The position numbers and the translations under genes were made by a program. Of a stretch of DNA of 64,000 bases, positions 7,483 to 16,430 are shown piece after piece (position 1 is the stretch's first letter; every line of letters begins with the position of its first letter). The stretch is from Thalassobius sp. Cn5-15. Its GTDB lineage: Bacteria; Pseudomonadota; Alphaproteobacteria; Rhodobacterales; Rhodobacteraceae. The stretch is taken from the NCBI RefSeq assembly GCF_022347685.1, contig NZ_JAKRGF010000004.1, forward strand, positions 248,001-312,000, given 5' to 3'. The notes beneath the pieces are model-generated. The model was not told the DNA's origin and ran no database searches. It saw only the letters and a program-made list of their open reading frames with translations.

Positions 7483-8661
7483 TTACAGGCGCTCGATCGC
7501 GATGGCGATGCCCTGACCGCCGCCGATGCACATGGTGATCAGCGCTTTGGAACCGCCAACACGCTCCAGCTCGTGCAGGGCTTTCACGGTGATGATAGCA
7601 CCGGTTGCGCCCACTGGGTGACCCAGCGCGATGGCGCCGCCGTTCGGGTTTACTTTGGCCGTGTCCAGACCCAGACCGTTGTTCACGGCGATGGCCTGTG
7701 ATGCGAAGGCTTCGTTGCTTTCGATCACGTCGAAGTCGCTGACTGACAGGCCGGTTTTCGCCAGCAGGTTTTCAACCGCAGGCACTGGACCGATGCCCAT
7801 AACTTCGGGACGAACGCCAGCGTGGGCGTAACCCAGAATGCGGGCTTTCGGTTTCAGGCCGGCTTGTTCTGCGGCTTCGGCGCGGGCCAGAACCAGTGCG
7901 GCGGCACCGTCGTTCAGACCTGAAGCGTTACCTGCAGTGACGCGGCCGTCTTTTTTGAACGCGGGGCGCAGACCGGCCAGTACTTCGGCGGTTGTGTCCC
8001 CTTTGACGTGCTCGTCGGTGGCGAAGGAGGCCATCTTGCGGCGTTGCTTGACCTCAACGGGTACGATCTGGCCGCTGAAGTGACCTGCTTCGATCGCGGC
8101 TGCAGCACGCTTTTGGCTTTCCAGAGCAAAGGTGTCCATTTGATCACGGGTTACGGTGTGCTCATCCGCAACGTTTTCAGCAGTCACACCCATGTGGCCT
8201 GTGCCAAACGGGCAGTTCAGGGCACCTAGCATCATATCGATGGTGCGTGCGTCGCCCATTTTCGACCCCCAGCGGTGGTCAGGCAGGATGTAGGGCGCGC
8301 GGCTCATGCTTTCGGCGCCACCGGCAACGGCGAAGTCTGCATCGCCCAGCAGCAGGGTTTGGGTTGCCGAAACGATGGCCTGCGCGCCGGAACCACACAG
8401 ACGGTTCACGTTGTAGGCCGGGGTGGTTTCGGGAATGCCCGCGTCCATGCCGGCCACTCGGGCCAGATACATGTCGCGCGGTTCGGTGTTCAGCACGTGG
8501 CCGAAGACAACGTGGCCGATTTGGCCACCTTCGACGCCCGCACGCTTCATCGCTTCTCGGGTCACGGTTGCCCCCAGATCAATGGGTGCGGTGCCAGCGA
8601 GCGAGCCGCCAAAGGTGCCGATTGCAGTGCGAACACCGTCAAGGATTACGATATCAGACAT
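7483..8661 (-). CDS. Acetyl-CoA C-acetyltransferase (thiolase)
   Basis: A 392-aa thiolase II that condenses two acetyl-CoA to acetoacetyl-CoA, or acts in reverse. The acyl-accepting Cys is C89 in NRLCGSGAQA. The other catalytic motifs are NEAFA, GGAIALGHPVGATG (His) and MCIGGGQG (second Cys). The paralogue used (PhaA for polyhydroxybutyrate synthesis or AtoB for degradation) cannot be told apart here, because no phaB, phaC or ato genes are adjacent. ATG 8661 is chosen because GGGAGG lies 7 nt upstream and the protein then begins SDIVILDGVRTAIG, the usual thiolase start. Confidence 0.93.
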   Translation of the reverse strand: MSDIVILDGVRTAIGTFGGSLAGTAPIDLGATVTREAMKRAGVEGGQIGHVVFGHVLNTEPRDMYLARVAGMDAGIPETTPAYNVNRLCGSGAQAIVSATQTLLLGDADFAVAGGAESMSRAPYILPDHRWGSKMGDARTIDMMLGALNCPFGTGHMGVTAENVADEHTVTRDQMDTFALESQKRAAAAIEAGHFSGQIVPVEVKQRRKMASFATDEHVKGDTTAEVLAGLRPAFKKDGRVTAGNASGLNDGAAALVLARAEAAEQAGLKPKARILGYAHAGVRPEVMGIGPVPAVENLLAKTGLSVSDFDVIESNEAFASQAIAVNNGLGLDTAKVNPNGGAIALGHPVGATGAIITVKALHELERVGGSKALITMCIGGGQGIAIAIERL

Positions 8662-8765
8662 GAGAAGCCTCCCAAATAAAACTGGCCGCAACCTAGCCCA
8701 TTTGCGCAACATTGATACGGCGACGTTCCGTCATAAAGCTAAGGGGGCGGCAGGCCCTGCCCCTA

Positions 8766-9512
8766 CTACCAAACGTCTTCGGGCAGCGGCTCCAGTCGCT
8801 GACGACCGAAGGGGCCAAGTTCAAAGACTTTACCACCCTCAAATGCCGCAGCGGTGATCGGGCGCTCAAAGCCTGCGCCGGAATCCAGATTGACCCGATT
8901 GCCGCAATGTTCGGCCCGCATGATCGCGGTGTGTCCATGTACCACCAGCCACGGATGCGCTGCGGTGTGGTCCAGAAATTCGTGACGAATCCAGCAGAAG
9001 TCTTCTGGATCTTGTAGTTCCAGCGCAATGCCGGGGCGTAGGCCCGCGTGCACAAACAGCATGTCATCAGACAAGTGATAGAGCGGTAGGTTGCGCAGGA
9101 ATGTCAGGTGGCGATAGGGCACGTGTTCCAATGCCGCGGCCTGCAGATCCTGTGGGTCCTCAAGGGTTACATCGACACCGTAGGAGTGCAGCGTCGCCCG
9201 CCCGCCGATGTGGTTGTCGACAAAGGATCTGCCCAGACGTGTGCGCGGGTGAAACACCTCGCCGTTTTCCAGAAAGGCCTGAAACATCGCATCGTGATTG
9301 CCTTTCAGCACCACCCAGTTGCGTCCCTCATGGATGCCGGTTTCCAGACGTTCGATCACGCCACGACTGTTTGGCCCGCGATCTACCAGATCACCAAGAA
9401 AGACCACCTTAGCCTCTGTGCCACCGTCACGTTCGATCAGGGATAGCGCATGCTCCAGCTGATCCAAATGGCCGTGAATATCGCCGATTGCATAAACCGG
9501 TGCGGTGTTCAT
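8766..9512 (-). CDS. Metallophosphoesterase (PP2A/ApaH-like serine/threonine phosphatase)
   Basis: The 248-aa protein carries the calcineurin-like phosphoesterase signature in order: YAIGDIHGH near residue 7, FLGDLVDRGPNS, VLKGNHD, then HAGLRPG and LVVHGHTAI. These residues bind the two-metal centre. Family members dephosphorylate Ser/Thr or hydrolyse dinucleoside tetraphosphates, and the true substrate cannot be read from sequence. ATG 9512 is chosen because a GGGGG RBS precedes it and the motif follows at once. It is the next gene downstream of serA on the same strand, but a strong terminator separates them. Confidence 0.9.
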   Translation of the reverse strand: MNTAPVYAIGDIHGHLDQLEHALSLIERDGGTEAKVVFLGDLVDRGPNSRGVIERLETGIHEGRNWVVLKGNHDAMFQAFLENGEVFHPRTRLGRSFVDNHIGGRATLHSYGVDVTLEDPQDLQAAALEHVPYRHLTFLRNLPLYHLSDDMLFVHAGLRPGIALELQDPEDFCWIRHEFLDHTAAHPWLVVHGHTAIMRAEHCGNRVNLDSGAGFERPITAAAFEGGKVFELGPFGRQRLEPLPEDVW

Positions 9513-9613
9513 CTGTCCCCCTTGCGCGGAAATCCGCGCGTTGTCTGAAGGACCTAACGGCATTTTTTCAGAAGGGTAAAGGCGAACTCCGCGCAGAACA
9601 CCTGTTTTTTAAC

Positions 9614-9641
9614 GCAAAAGCGCGGCCCCGAGGGGCCGCGC
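9614..9641 (-). terminator. Rho-independent terminator of serA
   Basis: GCGCGGCCCC and GGGGCCGCGC form a perfect 10-bp stem (9620-9629 with 9632-9641). On the minus strand it is followed by TTTTGCGTTAAAAAA. It lies 25 nt past the serA stop and should insulate serA from the phosphoesterase gene. Confidence 0.9.
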
Positions 9642-9666
9642 TAATATCGTTTGCCAAATCGTCAGA

Positions 9667-11262
9667 TCAGTGGACGTCAAATTCCATCGGTTTGATCTGT
9701 TTGAACAGTCCGGTGTTGGACAGTTGCGCCAGCACCTGCGCATTGACCGGACCGTCGACGTACAGCAGCGCGATCGCTTCACCACCTGCAGCCGCACGGC
9801 CAAGGGTAAAGTTCGCGATGTTCACGCCAGCTTCACCCAGCACACCGCCGAGGGTACCGATGATGCCCGGCACGTCTTCGTTGGTGGTGTAGAGCATATG
9901 TTCGCCCACTTCGGCGTCGATGTTGATGCCTTTGATCTGGATAAAGCGTGGCTTGCCATCGCTGAATACGGTGCCGCCTATGGAACGTTCGCGTTCGTCG
10001 GTGACGATGGTCACTTTGATATAGCCATCAAAGGCGCCCGATTTGTCCTGATTGGTGGTCGATATTTTGATGCCACGATCTTTGGCCACAACGGGGGCCG
10101 ACACCATGTTTACGTCGGGATTCACCTTTTTCATGATACCCGCCACTACAGCGCAGTTCAGCGCCGGCAGGTTCATGTCAGAGACAACGCCGTCATAAAG
10201 AATGTTTATCGCTTTGATCGGCTCGTCGGTCAGCTGGCCGATGAAACCACCCAAGTGACCGGCCAGTTTGACCCACGGCCCCATGACCTTGGCCTCTTCG
10301 GCGGTCATCGACGGCATGTTCAGCGCGTTTTCAACGGCACCGTCCAGCAGGTAGTTCGACATCTGATCGGCCACTTGCAGCGCCACGTTTTCCTGTGCCT
10401 CTGTGGTCGATGCGCCAAGGTGCGGGGTGCAGACTACGTTGGGCAGGTTGAACAGAACGTTCTCTTTCGCAGGCTCAACGGCAAACACGTCAAAGGCCGC
10501 GCCAGCCACATGGCCGGATTTTAGAAGATCGGCCAGCGCTTCTTCATCCACCAGGCCGCCGCGGGCACAGTTGATGATGCGCACGCCCTTTTTGGTCTTT
10601 GCCAGGTTTTCGCGGCTGAGGATGTTTTTGGTCTGCTCGGTGAAGGGCACGTGTAGGGTGATGAAATCGGCGCGGCTCAGCAGTTCGTCCAGTTCCACCT
10701 TTTCAACTTGCATTGCCTTTGCCTTTTCCTCGCTGAGGAAAGGATCGTAGGCGACCACTTTCATCTTCAGCCCGCGGGCACGGTCGCAGACGATGCCACC
10801 GATATTGCCTGCGCCAATGACGCCAAGGGTTTTGTTGGTCAGTTCAACACCCATAAACTTTGACTTTTCCCACTTGCCTGCATGGGTGGAGGCGCTGGCC
10901 TCCGGCAGTTGGCGGGCGACGGCGAACATCATCGCGATGGCGTGTTCAGCGGTAGTGATCATGTTGCCGAAAGGCGTGTTCATCACGATCACCCCTTTTT
11001 TTGACGCGGCATCCTTGTCGACGTTGTCGGTGCCGATACCAGCGCGGCCAACAACCTTGAGGTTGGTCGCGGCTTCCAGAATTGTCGGTGTCACCTTGGT
11101 GGCCGACCGGATGGCAAGGCCGTCATATTGGCCGATGATTTCGGCCAGTTTTTCTTTGTCCTTGCCCACGTCGGGCAGGAAATCCACGTCGATGCCGCGA
11201 TCACGGAAGATCTGCACAGCGGTTTCGCTCAGTTTGTCGGATACGAGTACTTTGGGAGCCAT
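9667..11262 (-). CDS. serA: D-3-phosphoglycerate dehydrogenase
   Basis: SerA oxidises 3-phosphoglycerate to 3-phosphohydroxypyruvate with NAD, the first step of serine synthesis. The 531-aa length is that of the long, type I enzyme. It has an N-terminal substrate domain, an NAD-binding fold with GVIGAGNIGG near residue 145, the signature LHVPFTEQTKNIL, CARGGLVDEEAL, the catalytic His in CTPHLGAST, then an intervening (ASB) domain and a C-terminal ACT domain (EDVPGIIGTLGGVLGEAGVN) of the kind that senses serine. ATG 11262 has AGGA 9 nt upstream. It lies 86 bp downstream of serC on the same strand. Confidence 0.97.
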   Translation of the reverse strand: MAPKVLVSDKLSETAVQIFRDRGIDVDFLPDVGKDKEKLAEIIGQYDGLAIRSATKVTPTILEAATNLKVVGRAGIGTDNVDKDAASKKGVIVMNTPFGNMITTAEHAIAMMFAVARQLPEASASTHAGKWEKSKFMGVELTNKTLGVIGAGNIGGIVCDRARGLKMKVVAYDPFLSEEKAKAMQVEKVELDELLSRADFITLHVPFTEQTKNILSRENLAKTKKGVRIINCARGGLVDEEALADLLKSGHVAGAAFDVFAVEPAKENVLFNLPNVVCTPHLGASTTEAQENVALQVADQMSNYLLDGAVENALNMPSMTAEEAKVMGPWVKLAGHLGGFIGQLTDEPIKAINILYDGVVSDMNLPALNCAVVAGIMKKVNPDVNMVSAPVVAKDRGIKISTTNQDKSGAFDGYIKVTIVTDERERSIGGTVFSDGKPRFIQIKGINIDAEVGEHMLYTTNEDVPGIIGTLGGVLGEAGVNIANFTLGRAAAGGEAIALLYVDGPVNAQVLAQLSNTGLFKQIKPMEFDVH

Positions 11263-11348
11263 TTTGAAGCGTCCTTTATGTCGGGTGGCCAAGTAGGGCC
11301 ATGAATTGAGAAGAGGCGCGGCTCGGCCTGTGGCCGAGCTTAAATATG

Positions 11349-12497
11349 TTAGCCTTGTGCGGCGATCTCGGCCTCAAAGGCCCATTCCAGCCACGGCAGC
11401 ATGGCTGCCACATCGGCGGTTTCCACCGTGCCACCACACCAGATCCGCAGACCGGCAGGCGCGTCACGATAGGCACCGATGTCCAGCGCGATGTTTTCTG
11501 CCTCCAGCCGTTTGGCAACGGCTTTGGCGAATATTGCACCGTCCTGAATGCGCTCATCGGTAAACTTCAGGCAGACAGAGGTGTTGGAACGGGTCGCCGC
11601 ATCTTCGGCCAGATTGGCCAGCCACGGTTTCGCGTCGCAGAAATCAAACACCGCCTGCGCGTTGGCATCCGCACGGGCGATCAATCCTTGCAGGCCACCA
11701 ACAGTACGGGCCCAGTCCAGTGCCAGCAGGTAATCCTCAACCGCCAGCATCGACGGCGTGTTGATGGTGGCACCGGTGAAAATACCGTCGATCAGCTTGC
11801 CACCCTTGGTCAGGCGGAAGATTTTCGGCAGCGGCCACGGCGGCGTGTAGCTTTCCAGACGTTCGACAGCGCGCGGGCTAAGGATCAGCATGCCATGCGC
11901 CGCCTCGCCGCCCAGCACCTTCTGCCAGCTGAAGGTGGTCACATCCAGCTTGTCCCACGGCAGGTCCATCGCAAAGGCGGCGCTGGTCGCGTCACAGATC
12001 GTCAGACCGTCGCGGTCATCGGCAATCCAGTCAGCATCGGGCACCCGCACACCGGCGGTGGTGCCGTTCCATGTGAAAACGACATCGTTGTTCTTGGTGT
12101 CCACGGTGGCCAGATCAACGATTTCGCCATAGTCGGCGGTCTTGACCTCGGCCTCAATCTTCAACTGCTTGACCACATCGGTGACCCAGCCAGCGCCAAA
12201 GGATTCCCATGCCAGCATTTCGACCTTGCGGGCGCCTAGCATTGACCACAGGGCCATTTCAACCGCACCGGTGTCGGATGCGGGAACAATGCCGATCTTG
12301 TAATCAGCGGGGATGACCAGAACCTCGCGGGTGCCTTCGATCGCGGCCTTCAGCTTGTCCTTGCCAATAGCGGCACGGTGGCTGCGGCCTAGAGCGGCAT
12401 CCGCCAGTTTGGTCACATCAAATGTAGGGGGTTTGGCACAGGGGCCCGAAGAAAAACGCGGATTGGCCGGCCGCGTGGCCGGAGCGTGAGTAGCCAT
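11349..12497 (-). CDS. serC: Phosphoserine aminotransferase
   Basis: SerC transaminates 3-phosphohydroxypyruvate with glutamate to phosphoserine, the second step of serine synthesis, and also serves pyridoxal phosphate synthesis in bacteria. The 382-aa protein is the alphaproteobacterial type. It begins [20 protein letters not shown] and has the PLP-lysine in [15 protein letters not shown]. The open frame continues far upstream without a stop, but that extension is antisense to serB. ATG 12497 is chosen because the conserved N-terminus begins there and the serC-motif RNA ends just before it. It is followed by serA. Confidence 0.96.
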   Translation of the reverse strand: MATHAPATRPANPRFSSGPCAKPPTFDVTKLADAALGRSHRAAIGKDKLKAAIEGTREVLVIPADYKIGIVPASDTGAVEMALWSMLGARKVEMLAWESFGAGWVTDVVKQLKIEAEVKTADYGEIVDLATVDTKNNDVVFTWNGTTAGVRVPDADWIADDRDGLTICDATSAAFAMDLPWDKLDVTTFSWQKVLGGEAAHGMLILSPRAVERLESYTPPWPLPKIFRLTKGGKLIDGIFTGATINTPSMLAVEDYLLALDWARTVGGLQGLIARADANAQAVFDFCDAKPWLANLAEDAATRSNTSVCLKFTDERIQDGAIFAKAVAKRLEAENIALDIGAYRDAPAGLRIWCGGTVETADVAAMLPWLEWAFEAEIAAQG

Positions 12498-12560
12498 AAA
12501 TGCTATCCTTCCAGATATATGCCTCTCGTTGGGGAGAGGTGTCCCACAGACTGGGATAGA
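12498..12560 (-). promoter_or_regulatory. serC-motif RNA leader
   Basis: Two tandem hairpins lie directly in front of serC on the minus strand: TCCCA-GTCTG-TGGGA (12542-12556), then CCTCTC-CCCAAC-GAGAGG (12522-12539), followed after about 20 nt by the start codon. A two-hairpin leader at this position is what is known as the serC RNA motif, found upstream of serC in Alphaproteobacteria. I recognise position and shape but could not score it against the published model. Its ligand, if any, is not established. Confidence 0.6.
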
Positions 12561-12737
12561 GGGCGATTTTCGCCAGTGCAAGCGGAAAAATATCCTAAAT
12601 GCGGCGCTTTGGCGCTTCCGTGCGACGCATGTGTTGCCTATTGGAAACTTCGGTTTCATCTGTGGAACCACGTGACCTGAGACTGGAAATCGCGCCACAC
12701 ATCCGCTAAGCGGCCTTAACAGACAGGAGTTTTGACC

Positions 12738-13613
12738 ATGTTCATCGCCACCCTTTTGACCAACCCCGCGCGGGTGAAACTGGACCGCGCACTGGTGGAA
12801 AACCTGCGCAATGCTTGGGGTGGTGGCGATGCTGTATGGCTGTCGGCGGATGAAGCGGCAGAGTTCACATTGGAAACAAAACCGGGGAATCAGTGGGACG
12901 TTTGGGCCGATCTGCAAACCCTTGGCATTGATCTGATCGTGCAGCCGCTGGAGGGGCGCCGAAAGAAGATGCTGCTGGCCGATATGGACAGTACGATGAT
13001 CCAGCAGGAGTGCATTGACGAACTGGCGGCAGAGGCCGGGATTGGCGAACGCGTCGCCGAAATCACCGCCCGCGCGATGAATGGCGAATTGGATTTTGAA
13101 GGCGCGCTGTTGGAGCGCGTTGGTCTGCTGAAAGGGCTGCCAGAAGCGATTATCGACAAGGTGCTGGCGGAACGCATCACCTATATGCCGGGCGGCAAGG
13201 CTTTGCTGGCAACGATGAAGGCCAACGAGGGTTATGCCGCGCTGGTGTCGGGGGGCTTCACCGCCTTTACCGCCAAGGTCGCGGCAGAGTTGGGGTTCGA
13301 TGAAAACCACGCCAATACGCTGATTGTCGAGGATGGCGCGCTGAACGGCGACGTGGGCCGCCCGATCCTCGGTAAACAGGCCAAGGTGGATCAGCTGGAA
13401 TGCATCAGTGCCAAGCTGGGCATTGATGAGGATGAGGTGATCGCCGTGGGGGATGGGGCCAATGATCTGGGAATGCTGACCCGCGCAGGCAGTGGTGTGG
13501 CACTGCACGCCAAACCCTCTGTCGCGGCGGAGTGTGACATTCGCATCAATCATGGTGATTTGACCGCGCTGTTGTTCATTCAGGGCTATGCCCGCGCCGA
13601 TTTTGCACTCTGA
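12738..13613 (+). CDS. serB: Phosphoserine phosphatase
   Basis: SerB hydrolyses phosphoserine to serine, the last step of the pathway. The 291-aa HAD-family enzyme carries the nucleophile motif [10 protein letters not shown] (DxDST) near residue 82, the ser/thr motif LVSGGFTAF, the conserved Lys in GKQAKVD, and [11 protein letters not shown], which binds Mg. An N-terminal ACT-like region of about 75 residues precedes the HAD core. ATG 12738 has AGGAG 8 nt upstream, while the in-frame TTG 12732 lies too close to it. It is divergent from serC, so the cluster holds all three serine synthesis steps. Confidence 0.96.
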   Translation: MFIATLLTNPARVKLDRALVENLRNAWGGGDAVWLSADEAAEFTLETKPGNQWDVWADLQTLGIDLIVQPLEGRRKKMLLADMDSTMIQQECIDELAAEAGIGERVAEITARAMNGELDFEGALLERVGLLKGLPEAIIDKVLAERITYMPGGKALLATMKANEGYAALVSGGFTAFTAKVAAELGFDENHANTLIVEDGALNGDVGRPILGKQAKVDQLECISAKLGIDEDEVIAVGDGANDLGMLTRAGSGVALHAKPSVAAECDIRINHGDLTALLFIQGYARADFAL

Positions 13614-13627
13614 GCCTCTGACGCATC

Positions 13628-14392
13628 ATGATGATTGATCTCAGTACAGAGTTGCTGGCGCTGCTGCTGGCAGCGGCTTTTGCCGCGGGTTTTATTGACG
13701 CGATTGCCGGAGGTGGCGGGTTAATCACCGTGCCGGTTCTGATGCTGTCCGGCGTGCCGCCGGTGCAGGCGCTGGCCACAAACAAGGTGCAGGGCATCTT
13801 TGGCGCAGGCACCGCCGCCTTTGCCTATGCGCGCAACGGTCAAGTGGATCTGCGGGTACAGGCGCCAGTGGCGGTGATCGCCTTTGGCGCGGCGGTTTGC
13901 GGGGCGCTGTTGGTGACCATCCTGCCGACCGATTGGATACGCGCGGTGTTGCCGGTGCTGCTGATCGGCATCGCACTGTTTTTTGCGCTGCGCCCGGGGT
14001 TAAGCGACACGGATCGTCCTCGCCGTCTGTCACCGCTGCTGTTTCACGCCACCGCTGTGCCGCTGGTGGCGGGCTACGATGGCTTGCTGGGGCCTGGCGC
14101 GGGCAGTTTTTACATGCTGGCCTTTGTGATGCTGGGCGGTTTTGGCATTCTGAAGGCCACGGCGCACACGAAACTGCTGAACTTTGCATCGAACGCGGGC
14201 GGGCTGGCGGCCTTTGCCGTGGTGGCGCAGCCGCTCTGGGCGTTGGGTCTTGCGATGGGGGCGATGCAGATCATCGGCGCACGTCTAGGTGCGGGCATGG
14301 CGATGAAACAGGGCGCACGTGTGATCAAGCCGCTATTGGTCCTCACCTCCCTCAGCCTTGCGCTGAAATTGCTGTGGGATTTGAGTATGTAA
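13628..14392 (+). CDS. TSUP (TauE/SafE) family membrane permease
   Basis: The 254-aa protein has about seven hydrophobic helices and the TSUP landmark AGFIDAIAGGGGLITVPVL near residue 20, repeated in weaker form as YDGLLGPGAGSFY in the second half. The family exports or imports sulfite, sulfonates and other organic anions, so the substrate is not predictable. It lies 15 bp after serB on the same strand and converges on the MFS gene. A second family member is found at 46978-47721. Confidence 0.9.
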   Translation: MMIDLSTELLALLLAAAFAAGFIDAIAGGGGLITVPVLMLSGVPPVQALATNKVQGIFGAGTAAFAYARNGQVDLRVQAPVAVIAFGAAVCGALLVTILPTDWIRAVLPVLLIGIALFFALRPGLSDTDRPRRLSPLLFHATAVPLVAGYDGLLGPGAGSFYMLAFVMLGGFGILKATAHTKLLNFASNAGGLAAFAVVAQPLWALGLAMGAMQIIGARLGAGMAMKQGARVIKPLLVLTSLSLALKLLWDLSM

Positions 14393-14412
14393 GGAAGGTT
14401 GCAGAGGGCTGC

Positions 14413-15633
14413 TTACTCTTCCAGTCGCAGGCGTAACAGGGCGTAAACCAGCAGTAGGGCGCAGCAGGCAGCGGCCAACAGGAAGGGCGCGCGCAGGGCC
14501 ATCTCGCGCCCCAAATCAGGTTCCAGTAGACGCACGGTTGCCCCACCCGCCAAGGCACCCAGCGGCATCGAACCCCAGCCAAAGAAGCGATAGATGCTAT
14601 TCACCCGCCCCAACAGTTGTGGCGGGATGCGGCGTTGCCGCCAGCTGACGGTAATCACATTCCACAACATTGCCGCGGCCAGCACAATAAACAGCGCGGT
14701 GGCCATCACCACTGGATGGGTGCTGAGGCCCACAGTTGCATAGCCCACCGCCCAGGCTGCGATGGCGAGGTAGAGGCAGGGATGCAGCCCCAATCGGCGG
14801 ATTGCCAGTGGGGCAAGTAGGCTGCCAGTGACGGCGCCCAAGGCCTCAACCGACAATACGGTGCCGTATCCGGCAGGGCTGAGGCCCAGCACATCCTGCG
14901 CAAAGAGGATCTGCACGGTGATCACTGCGGTGGCGAGGAAATTAGAAATGCCCAAGACAATCGCCAGCCGCAGTAACATTCGGTCATTGCGCATAAAGGC
15001 GACGCCTTCTTTCAGCGCCTGCCAGAACGGTTGGATCACCGGCGTATCCGGGGTGTAGCGGATCAGCCAGATACAGCCCGCCGCCAGCACCAGCGCCGCC
15101 AGATCGACGCCGAAGGGCAGGGCAATCCCTGCCGCGATCAACAGACCCGCAAGGGGTGGCCCGATGAATTGACCGGCGAGTTGCTCAGCACTCCACATTT
15201 GGCCATTGGCCTGTTCCAGATCCTCCTTTGGTACGAGGGCAGGCAGGATGGTTTGGGCCGCGTTGTCGCGCAGCACCTCTGCCGCGCCGAGGAGGAAGGC
15301 AAGACCAGTCAGCAGCCAGATCGCCCCGCTAGACGGCGCGCTGAGCGCTAGTATCAGGATTGCGCCAACGATGGCGGCCCGCAGCATATCTGCCTGTGCA
15401 ATCAACCGGCGTTGGTCGCTGCGGTCCACAATCACACCTGCGGGTACCGATATCAGTAACCATGGCAGACGCCCAGCGGCTGCAACCGCTGCAATCGCAA
15501 CCGGATCGCGGGTCATCAGCGATGCCAGCCACGGCAGCGCCAGCGCGACCATACCGTCGCCAAGGTTGGTCAGCGCCCCTGCGGTAAACAGCAGACGATA
15601 ATTGCGATTGCGGAGGATTAGTGTGCGAGTCAT
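14413..15633 (-). CDS. MFS transporter, EntS/MFS_3-like
   Basis: The 406-aa protein has 12 predicted membrane segments typical of the major facilitator superfamily. It begins RNRNYRLLFTAGALTNLGDGMVALALPWL, has the loop motif VDRSDQRRLIAQADMLRA after helix 2, and a mid-loop RRIPPQLLGRVNSIYRFFGWG. The pattern resembles the EntS/MFS_3 group of drug or siderophore exporters, but the substrate cannot be inferred. ATG 15633 has no strong RBS; TTG 15669, 12 codons upstream in frame, is the alternative. It converges on the TSUP gene with a 20-bp gap. Confidence 0.85.
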   Translation of the reverse strand: MTRTLILRNRNYRLLFTAGALTNLGDGMVALALPWLASLMTRDPVAIAAVAAAGRLPWLLISVPAGVIVDRSDQRRLIAQADMLRAAIVGAILILALSAPSSGAIWLLTGLAFLLGAAEVLRDNAAQTILPALVPKEDLEQANGQMWSAEQLAGQFIGPPLAGLLIAAGIALPFGVDLAALVLAAGCIWLIRYTPDTPVIQPFWQALKEGVAFMRNDRMLLRLAIVLGISNFLATAVITVQILFAQDVLGLSPAGYGTVLSVEALGAVTGSLLAPLAIRRLGLHPCLYLAIAAWAVGYATVGLSTHPVVMATALFIVLAAAMLWNVITVSWRQRRIPPQLLGRVNSIYRFFGWGSMPLGALAGGATVRLLEPDLGREMALRAPFLLAAACCALLLVYALLRLRLEE

Positions 15634-15719
15634 GCCCGCGAGTGTGTTGAAACTATCTAGGGGTTTCAAGGCTGTGATCCGGCACCACGTCGGTTTGTGG
15701 TGCCGGAAGCACAGGGCGT

Positions 15720-16154
15720 TTAACCCGCCAGTTTGGCGCGGGTTTCACCGATCATCAGCGCGGCACGGGCTGCTTCGCGGCCCTTTTCGACGAAGTGTTG
15801 GCGATAGATAGCGATGTGGTGGGCGCTTTCCTGAAAATGGTGCGGGGTGAGGGAGACGGACAGGACCGGCACGCCGGTATCCATCCCTGCGCGCATCAGC
15901 CCGTCAACCACAGCCTGTGCTACGAAGTCATGCCGGTAGATGCCGCCATCCACCACCAGTGCAGCGGCTGCCACGGCAGCGTAACGGCCGGTTGCGGCCA
16001 GATCGCGTGCCAGCAGCGGCATTTCAAAGGCGCCGGGAACATCATAGACGTCAATCTGTTCGGCGGGGATCAGCTCACAGAAGCCGGTCAGCGCCTGATC
16101 GACGATATCGGCGTGCCAGTTGGCCTTGATAAAAGCGTAGCGGGTGGATGTCAT
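15720..16154 (-). CDS. ribH: 6,7-dimethyl-8-ribityllumazine synthase, class II (RibH2-like)
   Basis: The 144-aa protein condenses ArP (5-amino-6-ribitylaminouracil) with dihydroxybutanone phosphate to give lumazine, the precursor of riboflavin. Substrate residues are visible in KANWHADIV near residue 9, VPGAFEMP near 40, and ALVVDGGIYRHDFVAQAV. The TPHHFQES stretch replaces the usual class I loop and is typical of RibH2 enzymes such as that of Brucella. ATG 16154 has AAGGA about 8 nt upstream. An FMN riboswitch directly upstream indicates feedback control by FMN. No other rib genes are adjacent. Confidence 0.93.
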   Translation of the reverse strand: MTSTRYAFIKANWHADIVDQALTGFCELIPAEQIDVYDVPGAFEMPLLARDLAATGRYAAVAAAALVVDGGIYRHDFVAQAVVDGLMRAGMDTGVPVLSVSLTPHHFQESAHHIAIYRQHFVEKGREAARAALMIGETRAKLAG

Positions 16155-16241
16155 GTCATAGTCCTTTCCTGTTTCGACACATCCCCCCAAGGCGTTTGTC
16201 ACGAACAGAAAAGGCACCGCGCCTGTGGGCGAGGTTCCTGA
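16155..16241 (-). promoter_or_regulatory. Expression platform between FMN riboswitch and ribH
   Basis: Between the aptamer and the ribH RBS two mutually exclusive small hairpins can form on the minus strand. CGCC-CACA-GGCG overlaps AGGC-GCGGT-GCCT, and the second is followed by TTTTC, like an intrinsic terminator. This suggests transcriptional attenuation, but the stems are short (4 bp) and the reading is an inference. Confidence 0.45.
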
Positions 16242-16396
16242 CTGTCGCTCTCTTCCATCCGGACTATGACCGTCGGCTCTGGAGTTGCACCAGATCTGCT
16301 GACCCACCTGCATGTTGAAGATGGCGCTCGCGGGCTTCGGGGCGCGTGCGCTCCGTTACCGCCGGTGGGGAATTTCACCCCGCCCTGAGAACGCAG
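16242..16396 (-). promoter_or_regulatory. FMN riboswitch (RFN element)
   Basis: On the minus strand the conserved RFN blocks appear in order: CAGGGCGGGGTGAAATTCCC, then ACCGGCGGTAA, AGCCCGCGAGCGCC, GGTCAGCAGATCTGGTG, AACTCCAGAGCCGACGGT and AGTCCGGATGGAAGAG. These match the FMN aptamer, which binds flavin mononucleotide and shuts off riboflavin genes. It lies between the lytic transglycosylase stop and ribH and serves ribH. Confidence 0.96.
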
Positions 16397-16430
16397 GCAA
16401 CCTGTCAGAGAGATAAAGGAAAGAAAAGCA

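Noticed and set aside
11349-13553. A 734-aa open frame on the minus strand that includes serC
   Set aside because: The first 352 residues are antisense to serB and lack any family feature; the serC start at 12497 is clear from the conserved N-terminus and the leader RNA.
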